Origin: Fervidobacterium gondwanense DSM 13020
GTDB taxonomy: Bacteria; Thermotogota; Thermotogae; Thermotogales; Fervidobacteriaceae
NCBI RefSeq assembly: GCF_900143265.1
Contig: NZ_FRDJ01000012.1
Location: 1-45,719, forward strand
Direction: 5' to 3'
Length of the DNA: 45,719 bases
A program made the translations under genes and the position numbers. Every line of letters starts with the position of its first letter. Position 1 is the stretch's first letter. This document shows, one piece after another, positions 1 to 9,009 of the stretch. The notes beneath the pieces were generated by a model. It had not been told where the DNA came from. It saw only the letters and a program-made list of their open reading frames with translations, and searched no databases.

Positions 1-2
1 AC

Positions 3-227
3 AACCAACTAACGAAAAAAGGGAACAAGTATCTAAGAACATACCTAGTAATGGCAGCGAACGGAGTAAAGACATACGATCCTGTATACAAAGAATATTA
101 TCGCAAAAAGTACGCAGAAGCAACAACACACAAACACATGAGAGCGCTAATATTAACTGCAAGGAAATTAGTAAATTTAGTGTATTATTTACTAAAGAAC
201 AACGTACCGTATGTACCGATGAAATAG
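3..227 (+). CDS. IS110-family transposase, C-terminal end (5' truncated by window edge)
   Basis: The reading frame is open from the window edge to TAG at 225-227 and gives about 74 residues. The piece contains KKGNKYLRTYLVMAA, followed by YDPVYKEYYRKK and ARKLVNLVYYLLK, which is the conserved end of the C-terminal transposase_20 domain of IS110/IS1111 recombinases. These DEDD-type enzymes move the element through a circular form and are guided by a bridge RNA. A second IS110 transposase starts at the right edge of the window in the same orientation; the two pieces do not overlap, so identity between copies cannot be tested here. Family assignment is firm; the subgroup is not determinable from this fragment. 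Confidence 0.88.
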   Translation, partial: NQLTKKGNKYLRTYLVMAANGVKTYDPVYKEYYRKKYAEATTHKHMRALILTARKLVNLVYYLLKNNVPYVPMK

Positions 228-284
228 GTAAAAAGAACGAAATCAAGTATGTGAAGAATGAAAGTGAAATATTAAGTTATTGAA

Positions 285-313
285 AGTCAAAGTGTTGACT
301 AGGTTTTTTATTT
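285..313 (+). terminator. weak terminator-like hairpin after IS110 transposase
   Basis: AGTCAA (285-290) pairs with TTGACT (295-300) across a 4-nt loop, followed by AGG and then a T-rich run (TTTTTTATTTTT). The stem has only 6 bp, so this is a weak candidate. It lies in the 314-nt gap (228-541) between the transposase and the next gene; otherwise that gap shows no gene, and the IS right end must lie within it. Confidence 0.3.
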
Positions 314-541
314 TTCTATTTTTTCTCCTCTTGACTTATTACCGGAAATCTTATTTCTATCTCAATAAATATTATACCATACCTAAGTAATAATTAATTT
401 CGACAACATTCGAATCGATAGAGCATTTTTCGTCTTTGATACGAGTTATTTTACATTTTCAGAGAATTTGACGCCCATTTATGCTGATGATAAACTTTCT
501 TTGGACAATTTAGACAAAGAACTATAAAGGGAGGAAGCCTT

Positions 542-1678
542 GTGCAGACGAAAAAGATTTTTTCCTCTGAAAGTTTTGTTTTCTTAGCCGTACTTATTTT
601 GTTCTTCTGGCTTTTTATAGGCTCTATGGGAAGTGCAAATTTCTTCAAGACACTGATGGCAACAGCTCACGATTTGTTGCTAAACACTGTATTCTTTATA
701 ATGGCAGTGGCTGTGCTCACCGGTGCGTTCGCAGGCTTACTTAACGAATTTGGCATAGTTCACTGGATACACTTACTACTGGATAAATTAATGAGACCGC
801 TTTACGGACTCCCTGGTATAGCTGCAATGGGAATACTTTCGACGTATTTTTCGGATAATCCGGCAATAATAGCGCTTGCAAAGGATAAATCTTACATAAA
901 CCATTTTGAAAAATGGCAGGAACCTTTGTTGTGCAACCTCGGTACAGCATTTGGGATGGGTATGATAGTCTCAACGTTCTTCATAGCTCAAGGTGGACGC
1001 GTGGGAATGAATTTAGTTCCAGCAGTAATCATTGGAAACATTGCTACGGTTATTGGAAGCATCGTAAGTGTAAGGTTGTTCTCTGTATGGACTAAAAAGA
1101 AACTTGGAAGTGTACACAAAGAAGTTGAACACACAAACCCGCATTTTAGAAATGTACGCGAAGGTAACTGGTTTGAGAGATTTCTTGAAGCCATGCTCGA
1201 TGGGGGAAAAACAGGGGTTGACATAGGACTTGGAATCATACCAGGAGTCATAGTAATAAGTACAGTTGTCATGATGTTAACCTTTGGGCCAAAGGATCCA
1301 ACTGCGGGGTATCAAGGATTAGCATACGAAGGCATCGCTATCTTTGACAAATTTGGCCGAATAGTTTTTCTTCCATTCAAAGTACTTTTTGGTTTTGACA
1401 GTTCTCAGCTTCTGGCATTTCCAATAACGTGTCTTGGCTCCACTGGAGCTGCGTTAGCTCTGGTTCCACGCTTTTTAGAACACGGACTTATTAAACCAAG
1501 TGACATTGCCGTCTTTACAGCAATAGGCATGACGTGGAGCGGATACTTGAGCACCCATGTTGGTATGATGGATGCTCTTGGATACAGATATTTAACAAGT
1601 AAGGCAATTCTTTCGCATACAATAGGTGGTATTGTTGCTGGTTTCAGCGCTAATGTACTGTACAATTTATTCTTTTGA
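542..1678 (+). CDS. nucleoside-recognition (Gate) domain membrane protein
   Basis: A 378-residue polytopic membrane protein with roughly eight hydrophobic segments, beginning with one at residues 12-32. The segment FAGLLNEFGIVHWIHLLLDK and the later STVVMMLTFGP region match the Gate (nucleoside_recognition) fold shared by SpmA/SpmB-like and transporter-like proteins. The transported substrate is not known for such proteins, and nothing nearby identifies it. The start is GTG at 542 behind a good ribosome site, GGGAGG, at about 530. An MBL hydrolase follows 53 nt downstream in the same direction and may be cotranscribed. Membrane location is clear; a transport role is inference. Confidence 0.75.
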   Translation: MQTKKIFSSESFVFLAVLILFFWLFIGSMGSANFFKTLMATAHDLLLNTVFFIMAVAVLTGAFAGLLNEFGIVHWIHLLLDKLMRPLYGLPGIAAMGILSTYFSDNPAIIALAKDKSYINHFEKWQEPLLCNLGTAFGMGMIVSTFFIAQGGRVGMNLVPAVIIGNIATVIGSIVSVRLFSVWTKKKLGSVHKEVEHTNPHFRNVREGNWFERFLEAMLDGGKTGVDIGLGIIPGVIVISTVVMMLTFGPKDPTAGYQGLAYEGIAIFDKFGRIVFLPFKVLFGFDSSQLLAFPITCLGSTGAALALVPRFLEHGLIKPSDIAVFTAIGMTWSGYLSTHVGMMDALGYRYLTSKAILSHTIGGIVAGFSANVLYNLFF

Positions 1679-1731
1679 GATCTCAATATACATATTATTT
1701 TAGTGCCTGAAGAATCTGTGGGGGTGTAGTA

Positions 1732-2337
1732 ATGAAATTGTCCATTTCTGAGTTAAAAGTATACAAGACATCCGGTGAGTTTGAAACGAACACATATGTC
1801 TTTACAATTGATGACATAACGTATGTAGTTGACCCAGGGATAGGGGTGGGAAAATACCTCGGCGGAGTAAAATGCGACGTTATACTAACACATGGCCATT
1901 ACGACCACATAGCTGGACTTTCTGAGCTAAAACACGAACGAATTTACATTTCGCCTGAAGACAGTAAAGCACTATCCGACCCATCAGTTAATCTTTCTGT
2001 CCTTTTTGATGAACCATTTAGCTTAGATGTAAATTGGTATAACGTAGACGAATACTTCAACACACTCTTCGCACCGGGCCATACTAATGGTTCTCGAATT
2101 ATACTCTTTGACGGTGTGATTTTTACAGGTGATGTAGTTTTTTCAAACTCTATAGGGAGAGTGGACCTATATATTGATGAGCATGATAAAGTTAAAATGA
2201 GAGAAGAGATGAAGAAGACGATATATTCGCTTAGAAAGTTTCTAAAAACACTCCCACAGGATTGGTACATCTGCCCTGGTCATGGAGAAATGGTGACGAT
2301 CAAAAGACTATTCGAAATAAATCCATTTTTTAAATAA
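1732..2337 (+). CDS. MBL-fold metallo-hydrolase (glyoxalase II-like)
   Basis: A 201-residue single-domain metallo-beta-lactamase-fold protein. The metal ligands are visible in order: THGHYDH at about residues 53-59 (HxHxDH), APGHT near 118, FTGDVVF near 132, and PGHGE near 182. This is the short, YcbL/GloB-like architecture, which hydrolyses thioesters or related substrates with a di-metal centre. Length and motif spacing suggest an intact cytoplasmic enzyme. GTAGTAATG at the start has the GGGGGTG ribosome site just upstream. The true substrate cannot be told from the sequence. Confidence 0.85.
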   Translation: MKLSISELKVYKTSGEFETNTYVFTIDDITYVVDPGIGVGKYLGGVKCDVILTHGHYDHIAGLSELKHERIYISPEDSKALSDPSVNLSVLFDEPFSLDVNWYNVDEYFNTLFAPGHTNGSRIILFDGVIFTGDVVFSNSIGRVDLYIDEHDKVKMREEMKKTIYSLRKFLKTLPQDWYICPGHGEMVTIKRLFEINPFFK

Positions 2338-2382
2338 CCAGGCTACTCACTCGTTATCCTTTTCATATATCCTTAGGCAAGT

Positions 2383-3909
2383 TCATGCCAGTAAAATTAC
2401 CCTATTTTTCCCTGTTCGTTTCGCAATGTATAGGTTGGTATCCGCCTTATCTATTATTTTTTCAAATGTATCCGTATATTGTGGAACAAAGCTCACTGCT
2501 CCAATACTAATCGTGAAGCTTACATCAACAAAACTACTGTTGTCTTTTTCACATCTTACTTTCATTTTGGCAACTTCGTCTCTAAATAAGTTTAAGTGTT
2601 TCGCAAAGTCATCGGATTCTTTAGATACGTTGTAAATGGTAAATTCCTCTCCTCCAAATCTTTCAAATTCATCTGACGATCTCTGGAAACACTTCCTTAT
2701 CATCACTGCCAAAGCTCTTAAACACGCATCACCGCACAAATGTCCATATTTATCGTTTATTTCTTTGAAGTTATCTATATCCACTATTGCAAAGTTTATA
2801 TAAAAACCTTCCCTTCTTGCAATGTTGAAATCTTTGGGAAAACTTTCATCAAAATGCCTTCGGTTGTGAAGCCCTGTGAGTGCGTCTGTTGTAGAAATTT
2901 CCATTAAGAGCTCGTTTTGTTCATATATTTGCGCTGTTTTCTCTTCTACAATTCTATCTGTTTCTTTAACGTAATTATCGTGCTCTTGACCGATTTCGTT
3001 GTAGGAAGTTATGAACCCTTTCAGTTCATCTTTGTATTTGTCATAGTTCTTAATTTCTTTAAAACTCGTTCTGCTGTGCTCACGGATTTCTCTTGAAACA
3101 ATTTCAAAAGACAGAGACAATTTTTTGCTCAGTTGACGGGAAAGTATAAGAACAATCAAAAATAGTGCAGCCAATAACAATGCTCCAAAAATTAAGATTG
3201 GACGAATTGACTTGTACACCATATCGATTGACACCACAGCGAATATTTTTACATCATAAAGCATTCTCTCATCAGAAAAAATGAAACTATCATTGGTTGT
3301 GGTCTCTGTTCCTTTCTTGAAAGAGAAAATATTCATGTTCCCCAAGCTAAACATAATTCCTCTATTATCATCTGAAACTATGTTTGTGAAAAAGTCTCTT
3401 ACAAATCTACTAAAGTTAATTAGAGAAAGCACCTCTACATCCTCATTAGGTTTGTAATTTCTAACTAAGTATAGGCTGTTATTAAGTAGGATAAACGCTT
3501 TGCTACGGTAAAAAATAGTGTCATCCACGTTAGATACCTTATCAGTCCCATAAGAAAAAATCGTTTTTTCAACATACCTTACCTGGAACATTTCTGCGTA
3601 TGGAAAGTATGATTTAAAGGAACTAATCTGCTTTTCCAATTTCGCTCTGGTACTTGTGCTCATGTTTTCATCGTCCATTGCCAAAGAATAGAAATCGACA
3701 TCACTGACAGCATTCATCAAACTCTTTTCAAAAACCGAGAGTGCATATTTTAAGTTCGACGTAAAGTAAGAAGATAAAGTATTAAGATATCTTTTTTCTG
3801 AATTCATTTTATGAAAAATCTCGAGAGTCACGAATGAAGATACAGCGATTAGAACGGTAAAAACGCTAATGACAAAAAGCACATCAAAAAGTTTTGTTCT
3901 TATCTTCAT
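2383..3909 (-). CDS. membrane-anchored diguanylate cyclase (GGDEF)
   Basis: A 508-residue signalling protein. A first transmembrane helix at residues 8-30 and a second at about 233-258 bracket an extracytoplasmic sensor region. A predicted coiled linker (ending VEEKTAQIYEQNELLMEIS) leads to a C-terminal GGDEF domain beginning DALTGLHNRRHF at about 342. The active-site motif is GGEEF at 419-423, a catalytically competent variant, and RSSD sits five residues before it, so the product-inhibition I-site (RxxD) is intact. It should make cyclic di-GMP from two GTP in response to an unknown external signal. It is convergent with the MBL gene, and no PilZ or EAL gene is nearby. Confidence 0.93.
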   Translation of the reverse strand: MKIRTKLFDVLFVISVFTVLIAVSSFVTLEIFHKMNSEKRYLNTLSSYFTSNLKYALSVFEKSLMNAVSDVDFYSLAMDDENMSTSTRAKLEKQISSFKSYFPYAEMFQVRYVEKTIFSYGTDKVSNVDDTIFYRSKAFILLNNSLYLVRNYKPNEDVEVLSLINFSRFVRDFFTNIVSDDNRGIMFSLGNMNIFSFKKGTETTTNDSFIFSDERMLYDVKIFAVVSIDMVYKSIRPILIFGALLLAALFLIVLILSRQLSKKLSLSFEIVSREIREHSRTSFKEIKNYDKYKDELKGFITSYNEIGQEHDNYVKETDRIVEEKTAQIYEQNELLMEISTTDALTGLHNRRHFDESFPKDFNIARREGFYINFAIVDIDNFKEINDKYGHLCGDACLRALAVMIRKCFQRSSDEFERFGGEEFTIYNVSKESDDFAKHLNLFRDEVAKMKVRCEKDNSSFVDVSFTISIGAVSFVPQYTDTFEKIIDKADTNLYIAKRTGKNRVILLA

Positions 3910-4137
3910 ATCATAGACCTCTTCTCATATTTTCATTATTCACGCGGTATACCTGACGGTACTTTAGACATCGATTTATATCATTTCGTTCAGATAATAG
4001 CGAATACCTAATATTGAATGTCGAAAACCCTGCTACGGAAACACTTTTCAAGAACTGAAGCTTTTGCAAAGCACAGACAAAACTTCCGTTGGAATTTAGA
4101 AAATATTCTGAAATTCTTAATAAAGAGAGAAAAATGA

Positions 4138-4143
4138 TATAAT
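4138..4143 (+). promoter_or_regulatory. -10 element for the NYN-maf-radC run
   Basis: A perfect TATAAT lies 41 nt before the TTG start at 4184. No good -35 hexamer is present at 16-18 nt upstream, so only the -10 is claimed. The 274-nt gap 3910-4183 between the divergent genes shows nothing else that I recognise. Confidence 0.45.
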
Positions 4144-4183
4144 ATATAAGTGAGGCAAGAGACAAGAGTGGAGGTTTGGAACT

Positions 4184-5113
4184 TTGAGCAATTTACCAGA
4201 TATATATGATCAACAGTATCTTCAAAGGTTACATTCCCTTGAGATAAAAAGAAAAGTTATACTGGACATTCTCAGAAACTATAAAAAGATAGAAAAAGAA
4301 AAGTTAGAAGTGCTTATTAAGAATTTAGAACATCCAGACAAGGTAGGATTGAAAAAAATCAATCCTTTAATTTTTTCATTCCTAATTGATAGTCTACTGA
4401 ATATTCGCGAAAATCTCGAAGTAAAAATTGCAGAATTTGAAAAGAGTAGAATATCGAGGTACGTTCTTTTCGAAATACTATTCTGGTCAAAACCTTCAAG
4501 TTATCCTTTTCCTAATGAGAAAATATCTAATTATAGATCTTTTGTTCAACAAAAACGTGAAAAAGCAAAGAAAATGGGAGTTGAAAATTTTCTCCAACTA
4601 TATGCTTTGGAGAGCGTTGAAAGGGATACATTTTTGAAAGAGATCAAAAGCACCGTGCTCAAAATAAGGCCAGAAAACCTTGAAGAGTATCTGTGGGTCC
4701 GCGACTTTGTAGAATATCTCACTCCTATCGAAAAAGAAAATTTAAGGCAAAAACTTCACCCATATGTTTGGAAGATTCTTATAAGTAAGAGCACCGCAAT
4801 TCCGATTGTAATTGATGGCAACAATGTACTGATGTCACCAAAATTGAAGTTTCCGGAGAAAATAGATTCGCTACTCGAATACATAGCAAGACTCAATCAA
4901 ACATATTTTCCTTTCTTCATTGTCTTTGATGAGAATGCAAAATACAAATTCCGCACAAAGTACTTCGAGTACAAAAGAGTATACTACCACTCACCTGCTG
5001 ATGAGCTGATCATAGGACTTGCAAAAGAATTAGGAGGTGTAGTCTGCTCACAAGACAGATTCAAAGATTACGCTGACAATATAAAGAATATATGGTATGA
5101 ATTGGGAATATAA
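4184..5113 (+). CDS. NYN/PIN-like nuclease-domain protein
   Basis: 309 residues. The first ~200 are charged and largely helical with no recognised domain. The last ~105 carry IPIVIDGNNVLMS at about 206, then FIVFDENAKY, ELIIGLAKELGG and VVCSQDRF. These acidic positions match the NYN/Zc3h12a-type PIN fold, which cuts RNA using bound divalent metal. The start is TTG at 4184 behind GTGGAGG. Maf follows after 17 nt and RadC overlaps Maf, so the gene probably heads a nucleic-acid or nucleotide housekeeping operon. RNase activity is inferred from the fold; the substrate is unknown. Confidence 0.7.
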   Translation: MSNLPDIYDQQYLQRLHSLEIKRKVILDILRNYKKIEKEKLEVLIKNLEHPDKVGLKKINPLIFSFLIDSLLNIRENLEVKIAEFEKSRISRYVLFEILFWSKPSSYPFPNEKISNYRSFVQQKREKAKKMGVENFLQLYALESVERDTFLKEIKSTVLKIRPENLEEYLWVRDFVEYLTPIEKENLRQKLHPYVWKILISKSTAIPIVIDGNNVLMSPKLKFPEKIDSLLEYIARLNQTYFPFFIVFDENAKYKFRTKYFEYKRVYYHSPADELIIGLAKELGGVVCSQDRFKDYADNIKNIWYELGI

Positions 5114-5130
5114 AGTAAAGGGGGCAAGAA

Positions 5131-5751
5131 ATGATAATACTTGGTACATCATCTCCAAGAAGGATCGAGCTCTTTTCGCACTTTAAACTTCCATTTCAGA
5201 TTTTGGCACCACAAATCGATGAAAAAGTAGACGAAACTCTATACAAAACTCCTGAAGCCGTTGTTATAAAAATTGCAAAAGATAAGTTGCAAAAGATATG
5301 TGATAACACTATAAACCGCGAGGACATTGATGTAATTATTACAGCAGATACGATAGTGTGGATGGATGGCAGAATTTTTGGAAAGCCAAGAGACAGTAGT
5401 AACGCAAAAGAAATTCTCAGAGAGCTTTCTGGAAAATGGCACAAAGTTTTTACCGGTGTCTGTGTTAAAATAGATAACGAAGAATTCAGTTTTTACGAGG
5501 AAACAAGTGTAAAGTTCAGAGAGCTTGAAGACGAAGAGATAGATTTTTATGTATCCACCGGAGAGCCTTTAGACAAAGCCGGGGCTTATGGTATTCAGGA
5601 ACTTGGAGGCGTTCTTGTCGAAAGAATAGAGGGGGATTACACTAACGTTGTCGGACTACCTTTACCAAAGCTTTGGAAACTTCTGTTCGACAGGGGGGTA
5701 ATCAAACGTTATGCAACTCGAAAATGGTCCGAGGGAGAGGCTATTAAATGA
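5131..5751 (+). CDS. maf: Maf-family nucleoside triphosphate pyrophosphatase
   Basis: A 206-residue protein opening with LGTSSPRRIELF, the Maf signature, followed by ITADTIVWMDG near residue 70, GKP near 85 and KVFTGVC near 108. The family hydrolyses non-canonical or excess nucleoside triphosphates (dTTP/UTP or modified nucleotides) to monophosphates, guarding DNA and RNA. Length is normal, with a slightly extended C-terminus that runs 41 nt into radC. The ribosome site GGGGGC is just before ATG at 5131. The subfamily (YhdE versus YceF) was not resolved. Confidence 0.92.
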   Translation: MIILGTSSPRRIELFSHFKLPFQILAPQIDEKVDETLYKTPEAVVIKIAKDKLQKICDNTINREDIDVIITADTIVWMDGRIFGKPRDSSNAKEILRELSGKWHKVFTGVCVKIDNEEFSFYEETSVKFRELEDEEIDFYVSTGEPLDKAGAYGIQELGGVLVERIEGDYTNVVGLPLPKLWKLLFDRGVIKRYATRKWSEGEAIK

Positions 5752-6373
5752 CGGGGCTCAAAATTTGACAACTGAAGAACTCATTGCTATCTTGTTAAGA
5801 ACAGGCACGAAAGAAAAAGATGTTATCGCGCTTTCAAGAGAGATATTCGATAGATACGATAGGAGTCTTTACAAACTTTCAAAAGCGACGATTGATGAGT
5901 TAAGGGAAATAAAAGGACTTGGCGATGTAAAAATAGTGACATTACTTTCGGCACTTGAAATATCAAAACGACTTGTCAAAGAAGAATACAAAGAATCCTT
6001 CGTTTCTTTGAAATCACCAGAAGATGTTTACAAATACTGCATTGATATGCAGTCTTTTGAACAAGAAGTGGTAAGAGTGTTGTTTGTTGACTCAAAATTA
6101 AGATTGATAGGTTCAAAGGACATATCCAAGGGGACAATAAACACATCTATAGCTCATCCAAGAGATATATTCAGGGAAGCCTTAACAAAGAATGCGCCTG
6201 GAATAATCGTTGCTCACAATCACCCGTCTGGCGACCCTACACCAAGTACAGATGACATAGAGATAACAAAGAAACTTATAGAAGCCGGAAAAATAATAGG
6301 AATTACTGTCCATGATCATGTAGTTATCGGAACTGGATATATTAGTATTATCTCGAGAATAAAAGACAAATAG
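5711..6373 (+). CDS. radC: RadC family JAB1/MPN-domain protein
   Basis: 220 residues. The N-terminal part has helix-hairpin-helix character (TTEELIAILLRTGT, then IKGLGDVK near 75). The C-terminal MPN domain has the complete JAMM metal site: H-N-H followed by seven residues and S-T-D-D (HNHPSGDPTPSTDD at about 169-182). Despite the name, RadC proteins have no proven DNA-repair role; a metallo-hydrolase function on DNA or protein is likely. The ATG at 5711 lies inside maf, an overlap of 41 nt, which suggests translational coupling. The spacing from the nearest GGGGGG is about 12 nt, which is long. Confidence 0.9.
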   Translation: MQLENGPRERLLNDGAQNLTTEELIAILLRTGTKEKDVIALSREIFDRYDRSLYKLSKATIDELREIKGLGDVKIVTLLSALEISKRLVKEEYKESFVSLKSPEDVYKYCIDMQSFEQEVVRVLFVDSKLRLIGSKDISKGTINTSIAHPRDIFREALTKNAPGIIVAHNHPSGDPTPSTDDIEITKKLIEAGKIIGITVHDHVVIGTGYISIISRIKDK

Positions 6374-6386
6374 GGAGATGACAAAT

Positions 6387-7571
6387 ATGTACGGTTCTAA
6401 TGAGGAAGATAAATTAAAGAACATAATGAAGTTGAAAGAAGAATTGGAAAAAGATCTCAAGAAAAAAGGCCTTTTGAAAGATAAAAAGCAAGAAACTTCA
6501 AAAAGTTCTACCGTCGATGAGTCAACAATGAAAAGACTCAAGGAAAGTGTTGTAAAGAGTTCTCACATAGTTCCTGAAGAAAGCCTTACTCTGTACAATA
6601 TCAACCTTCAAGACTACGATGCAAGTATTGAGGATGTTATAAAAGCACTGAGAATATTTTCCGCGAAAACCACAAACATGAACCATAAACTAATATTTGA
6701 AGGTCTGGTAAAACTGCTCGAGGGAAATGTAAAAGGCGCAAAAGATTCTTTCACACAAGCTCAGGGAATAGAAGCTCAGTATAATAAAATCCTTTCAAAT
6801 TTATACAGCGGAGAAGATGTATCCCAAGAGCTCGCACTCTTTTTGAAGTCATATCCTGATTCAATTTATCCGTTACTTCTCATACTTGAGCGAGAGATTA
6901 TTAAAGGTACCGCTGATGGAATAGAAAAGATACTGTCAATATTGTCTAAGAGGTCTTATTTCTGGCATCTTATTTTTGAGCTTTTTAAAGACACTTACTC
7001 TGAAGAAGCTGCTATTTCCGCTGTGAGAGAAAAGGTATTTGCATCTTTAATAATGCTGTTGTTTGTATATATTGATAGAACAAAGGATCTCCCAATTCAA
7101 AACCATACATGTCTTAATGCTCACAAATCATATTTACGGGGTGAAACAATTTCAGCCCCCGATTGGTGTCCCTTTGGCAGAATTGCGATAGAAGCAAGAA
7201 GATACTTGGCAGGTTATAAAATAGACTTTGGAGCAGTGAAACCATTCGAAAAAACACCTGAAGGAAAGCTCTTCTTGGGACTTGTCTACCTCAATGAGGG
7301 AAACAAAACCATCGCAGAACAGTATATAAACGCATTTGAAAAGCAAGTAGGGGATTATAAAATATACAAGAAACATCTTAAGCAGTCTAAAATGGGAATT
7401 GAGCAGTTTATAGCCCTGCCGAGCGACTTTGAACCTGTCGAAGAAAAAATCTCCATTATAGAATTCGTCACAAAAAATCCGGGTTATGATATCTATGTTA
7501 GATATCGCAAATTCGAATTCGTTCGCTTGGTCTTTTCCGAAGAGCACTGTAAAATAAATTATTCAAAATAA
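6387..7571 (+). CDS. TPR-like protein of unknown function
   Basis: About 394 residues, soluble, with a strongly charged coiled start (KLKEELEKDLKKK) and helical repeats from residue 70 on (for example FEGLVKLLEGNVKGAKDSF and LGLVYLNEGNKTIAEQYI) that resemble TPR units. The tail from about residue 340 looks like a small beta domain. I do not recognise a named family. ATG at 6387 is chosen because GGGAG at 6372-6376 is 10 nt before it; ATG at 6378 is only one base from the same site. It follows radC by 13 nt and precedes the aminotransferase by 13 nt, so cotranscription is likely. A scaffold role is only a guess. Confidence 0.65.
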   Translation: MYGSNEEDKLKNIMKLKEELEKDLKKKGLLKDKKQETSKSSTVDESTMKRLKESVVKSSHIVPEESLTLYNINLQDYDASIEDVIKALRIFSAKTTNMNHKLIFEGLVKLLEGNVKGAKDSFTQAQGIEAQYNKILSNLYSGEDVSQELALFLKSYPDSIYPLLLILEREIIKGTADGIEKILSILSKRSYFWHLIFELFKDTYSEEAAISAVREKVFASLIMLLFVYIDRTKDLPIQNHTCLNAHKSYLRGETISAPDWCPFGRIAIEARRYLAGYKIDFGAVKPFEKTPEGKLFLGLVYLNEGNKTIAEQYINAFEKQVGDYKIYKKHLKQSKMGIEQFIALPSDFEPVEEKISIIEFVTKNPGYDIYVRYRKFEFVRLVFSEEHCKINYSK

Positions 7572-7584
7572 AGGAGGACTCAAA

Positions 7585-8715
7585 ATGATACCACTTTTTG
7601 ACTTAACAAGACAGTACAACAAGCTCCGCGAAGAAGTGCTCAGAACAGTTGACAGCGTCCTTTCTGATGGAAGAGTCATACTTGGACCGGCAGTGGAAAA
7701 CTTTGAAAAAGAACTTGCAGAATATTTGGATGTGAAGCATGCTATTGGAGTTGCAAATGGAAGTGATGCGCTCGTAATAGCGCTCCACGCTCTCGGCATA
7801 GAAAAGGGCGACAAAGTTGTTACTACTCCATATACATTCTTCGCAACAGCATCATGCATTGTTCGAAACGGAGGTGTACCTGTTTTCGTCGACGTTGATC
7901 CCGAAACGTACAATATAGACCTTGAACAGGTAGAACACGCAATAAGAAAAGAAAACGCTAAAGCCGTAATTCCAGTTCACCTTTTCGGTAGAACTGTGGA
8001 TTTTGAAAAACTCCACTTCCTAAAAGTCAAATATGGTGTTAAAATATTAGAGGATGCTGCGCAATCTATAGGAAGCGAAGGAAAAACTGATAATATCATT
8101 AAAAAGTCAGGCACATTCGGAAATATTGGTATTTTTTCATTCTTTCCAACCAAAAACCTTGGTGCATACGGTGATGCTGGTGCAATAGTTACGAACGACG
8201 ATACACTTGCAGAAAGAGCGAAAATGTTGAGACAGCACGGCTCAAAGAAGAAGTATTTTCATGAAATGGTTGGATACAATTCAAGACTTGACTCTCTTCA
8301 TGCTGCAATACTTTCAGTTAAATTGAAGTATCTTGATGAATGGACAGAGAGAAGAATAAACATCGCAAAAGAATACCAGAGACTATTTGAAGAGAAGAGA
8401 CTACCGCTGAAGTATCCGAAAGTCGAAGAAAAAGGTTACAGATCACACGTTTACCACCAATACGTTGTCGAATTCGAAGATGAACAGACAAGAGACAGAG
8501 TAAAAGAGTACCTAACGAAGAACGATATTGGAACAGCTCTTTACTATCCACTACCACTACATTTGCAAAAGTGCTTTGCAGAGTACGGATACAAAGAAGG
8601 TGATTTTCCTGTTTCAGAAAGACTATCTAAAACGACGCTCGCACTCCCAATATTCCCTGAGCTTACCGATGAGGAAATAGCAACAATTGTAGAGAAAATC
8701 AGCGAGGTGATTTAA
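7585..8715 (+). CDS. DegT/DnrJ/EryC1/StrS-family PLP aminotransferase
   Basis: A 376-residue fold-type I enzyme. Visible features are GVANGSDALVIALHALGI near 50 (cofactor phosphate loop), EDAAQSIGS near 153 (Asp to the pyridine nitrogen) and FFPTKNLGAYGDAGAIV near 187, where the Lys forms the Schiff base. Such enzymes transaminate nucleotide-linked keto-sugars, using glutamate, in cell-surface glycan synthesis. No sugar dehydratase or glycosyltransferase lies nearby, so the substrate is unknown. GGAGG sits 8 nt before ATG. The next gene starts on the base after its stop. Confidence 0.92.
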   Translation: MIPLFDLTRQYNKLREEVLRTVDSVLSDGRVILGPAVENFEKELAEYLDVKHAIGVANGSDALVIALHALGIEKGDKVVTTPYTFFATASCIVRNGGVPVFVDVDPETYNIDLEQVEHAIRKENAKAVIPVHLFGRTVDFEKLHFLKVKYGVKILEDAAQSIGSEGKTDNIIKKSGTFGNIGIFSFFPTKNLGAYGDAGAIVTNDDTLAERAKMLRQHGSKKKYFHEMVGYNSRLDSLHAAILSVKLKYLDEWTERRINIAKEYQRLFEEKRLPLKYPKVEEKGYRSHVYHQYVVEFEDEQTRDRVKEYLTKNDIGTALYYPLPLHLQKCFAEYGYKEGDFPVSERLSKTTLALPIFPELTDEEIATIVEKISEVI

Positions 8716-8949
8716 ATGGCAGAGCTTCAGAACGAAAAACAAGCACAAAACGAACAATTTCTTCAAACACTCGAAAATTTCGTCAGGAGATATCTGAGAG
8801 TTAGAGATACTATAAAAGAACTCAACAAAGAAAAAAAGGACTTGGAAGACGCGATAATACAAATGGTTGAAGGTACGGATATAGACCATATAATAGTCGA
8901 TGGCTCTGTTGTAGAATTTGAAAACAAGACAAAGATAAAACTTAAGTAA
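8716..8949 (+). CDS. small coiled-coil protein of unknown function
   Basis: 77 residues, highly charged, with a long heptad-like helix (RYLRVRDTIKELNKEKKDLE) and a short C-terminal beta-like tail (IIVDGSVVEFENKTKIKL). The ATG follows the aminotransferase stop with no gap, and GAGGTGA inside the end of that gene serves as its ribosome site, so it is translationally coupled. Codon use matches its neighbours. It is intact and real, but no family was recognised. Confidence 0.65.
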   Translation: MAELQNEKQAQNEQFLQTLENFVRRYLRVRDTIKELNKEKKDLEDAIIQMVEGTDIDHIIVDGSVVEFENKTKIKLK

Positions 8950-9009
8950 ATAATACAAAGTATCCGGAAAAACCGGCATACAAAAAACCTTACGTGGGGG
9001 GAAGAGTGT

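Noticed and set aside
228-541. Strong promoter for the Gate-domain gene
   Set aside because: TTGACT at 331-336 has no acceptable -10 at 16-18 nt spacing, and TATACC at 373-378 has no -35; neither is convincing.
3911-4165. 84-codon minus-strand frame upstream of the diguanylate cyclase
   Set aside because: No ribosome site, low-complexity hydrophobic and Leu/Phe-rich composition from AT-rich DNA, and it overlaps the promoter region of the plus-strand gene.
8950-9009. Possible purine riboswitch before the NCS2 permease
   Set aside because: Only 60 nt are available and the conserved purine-aptamer core is absent; just a short CCGG hairpin is seen.
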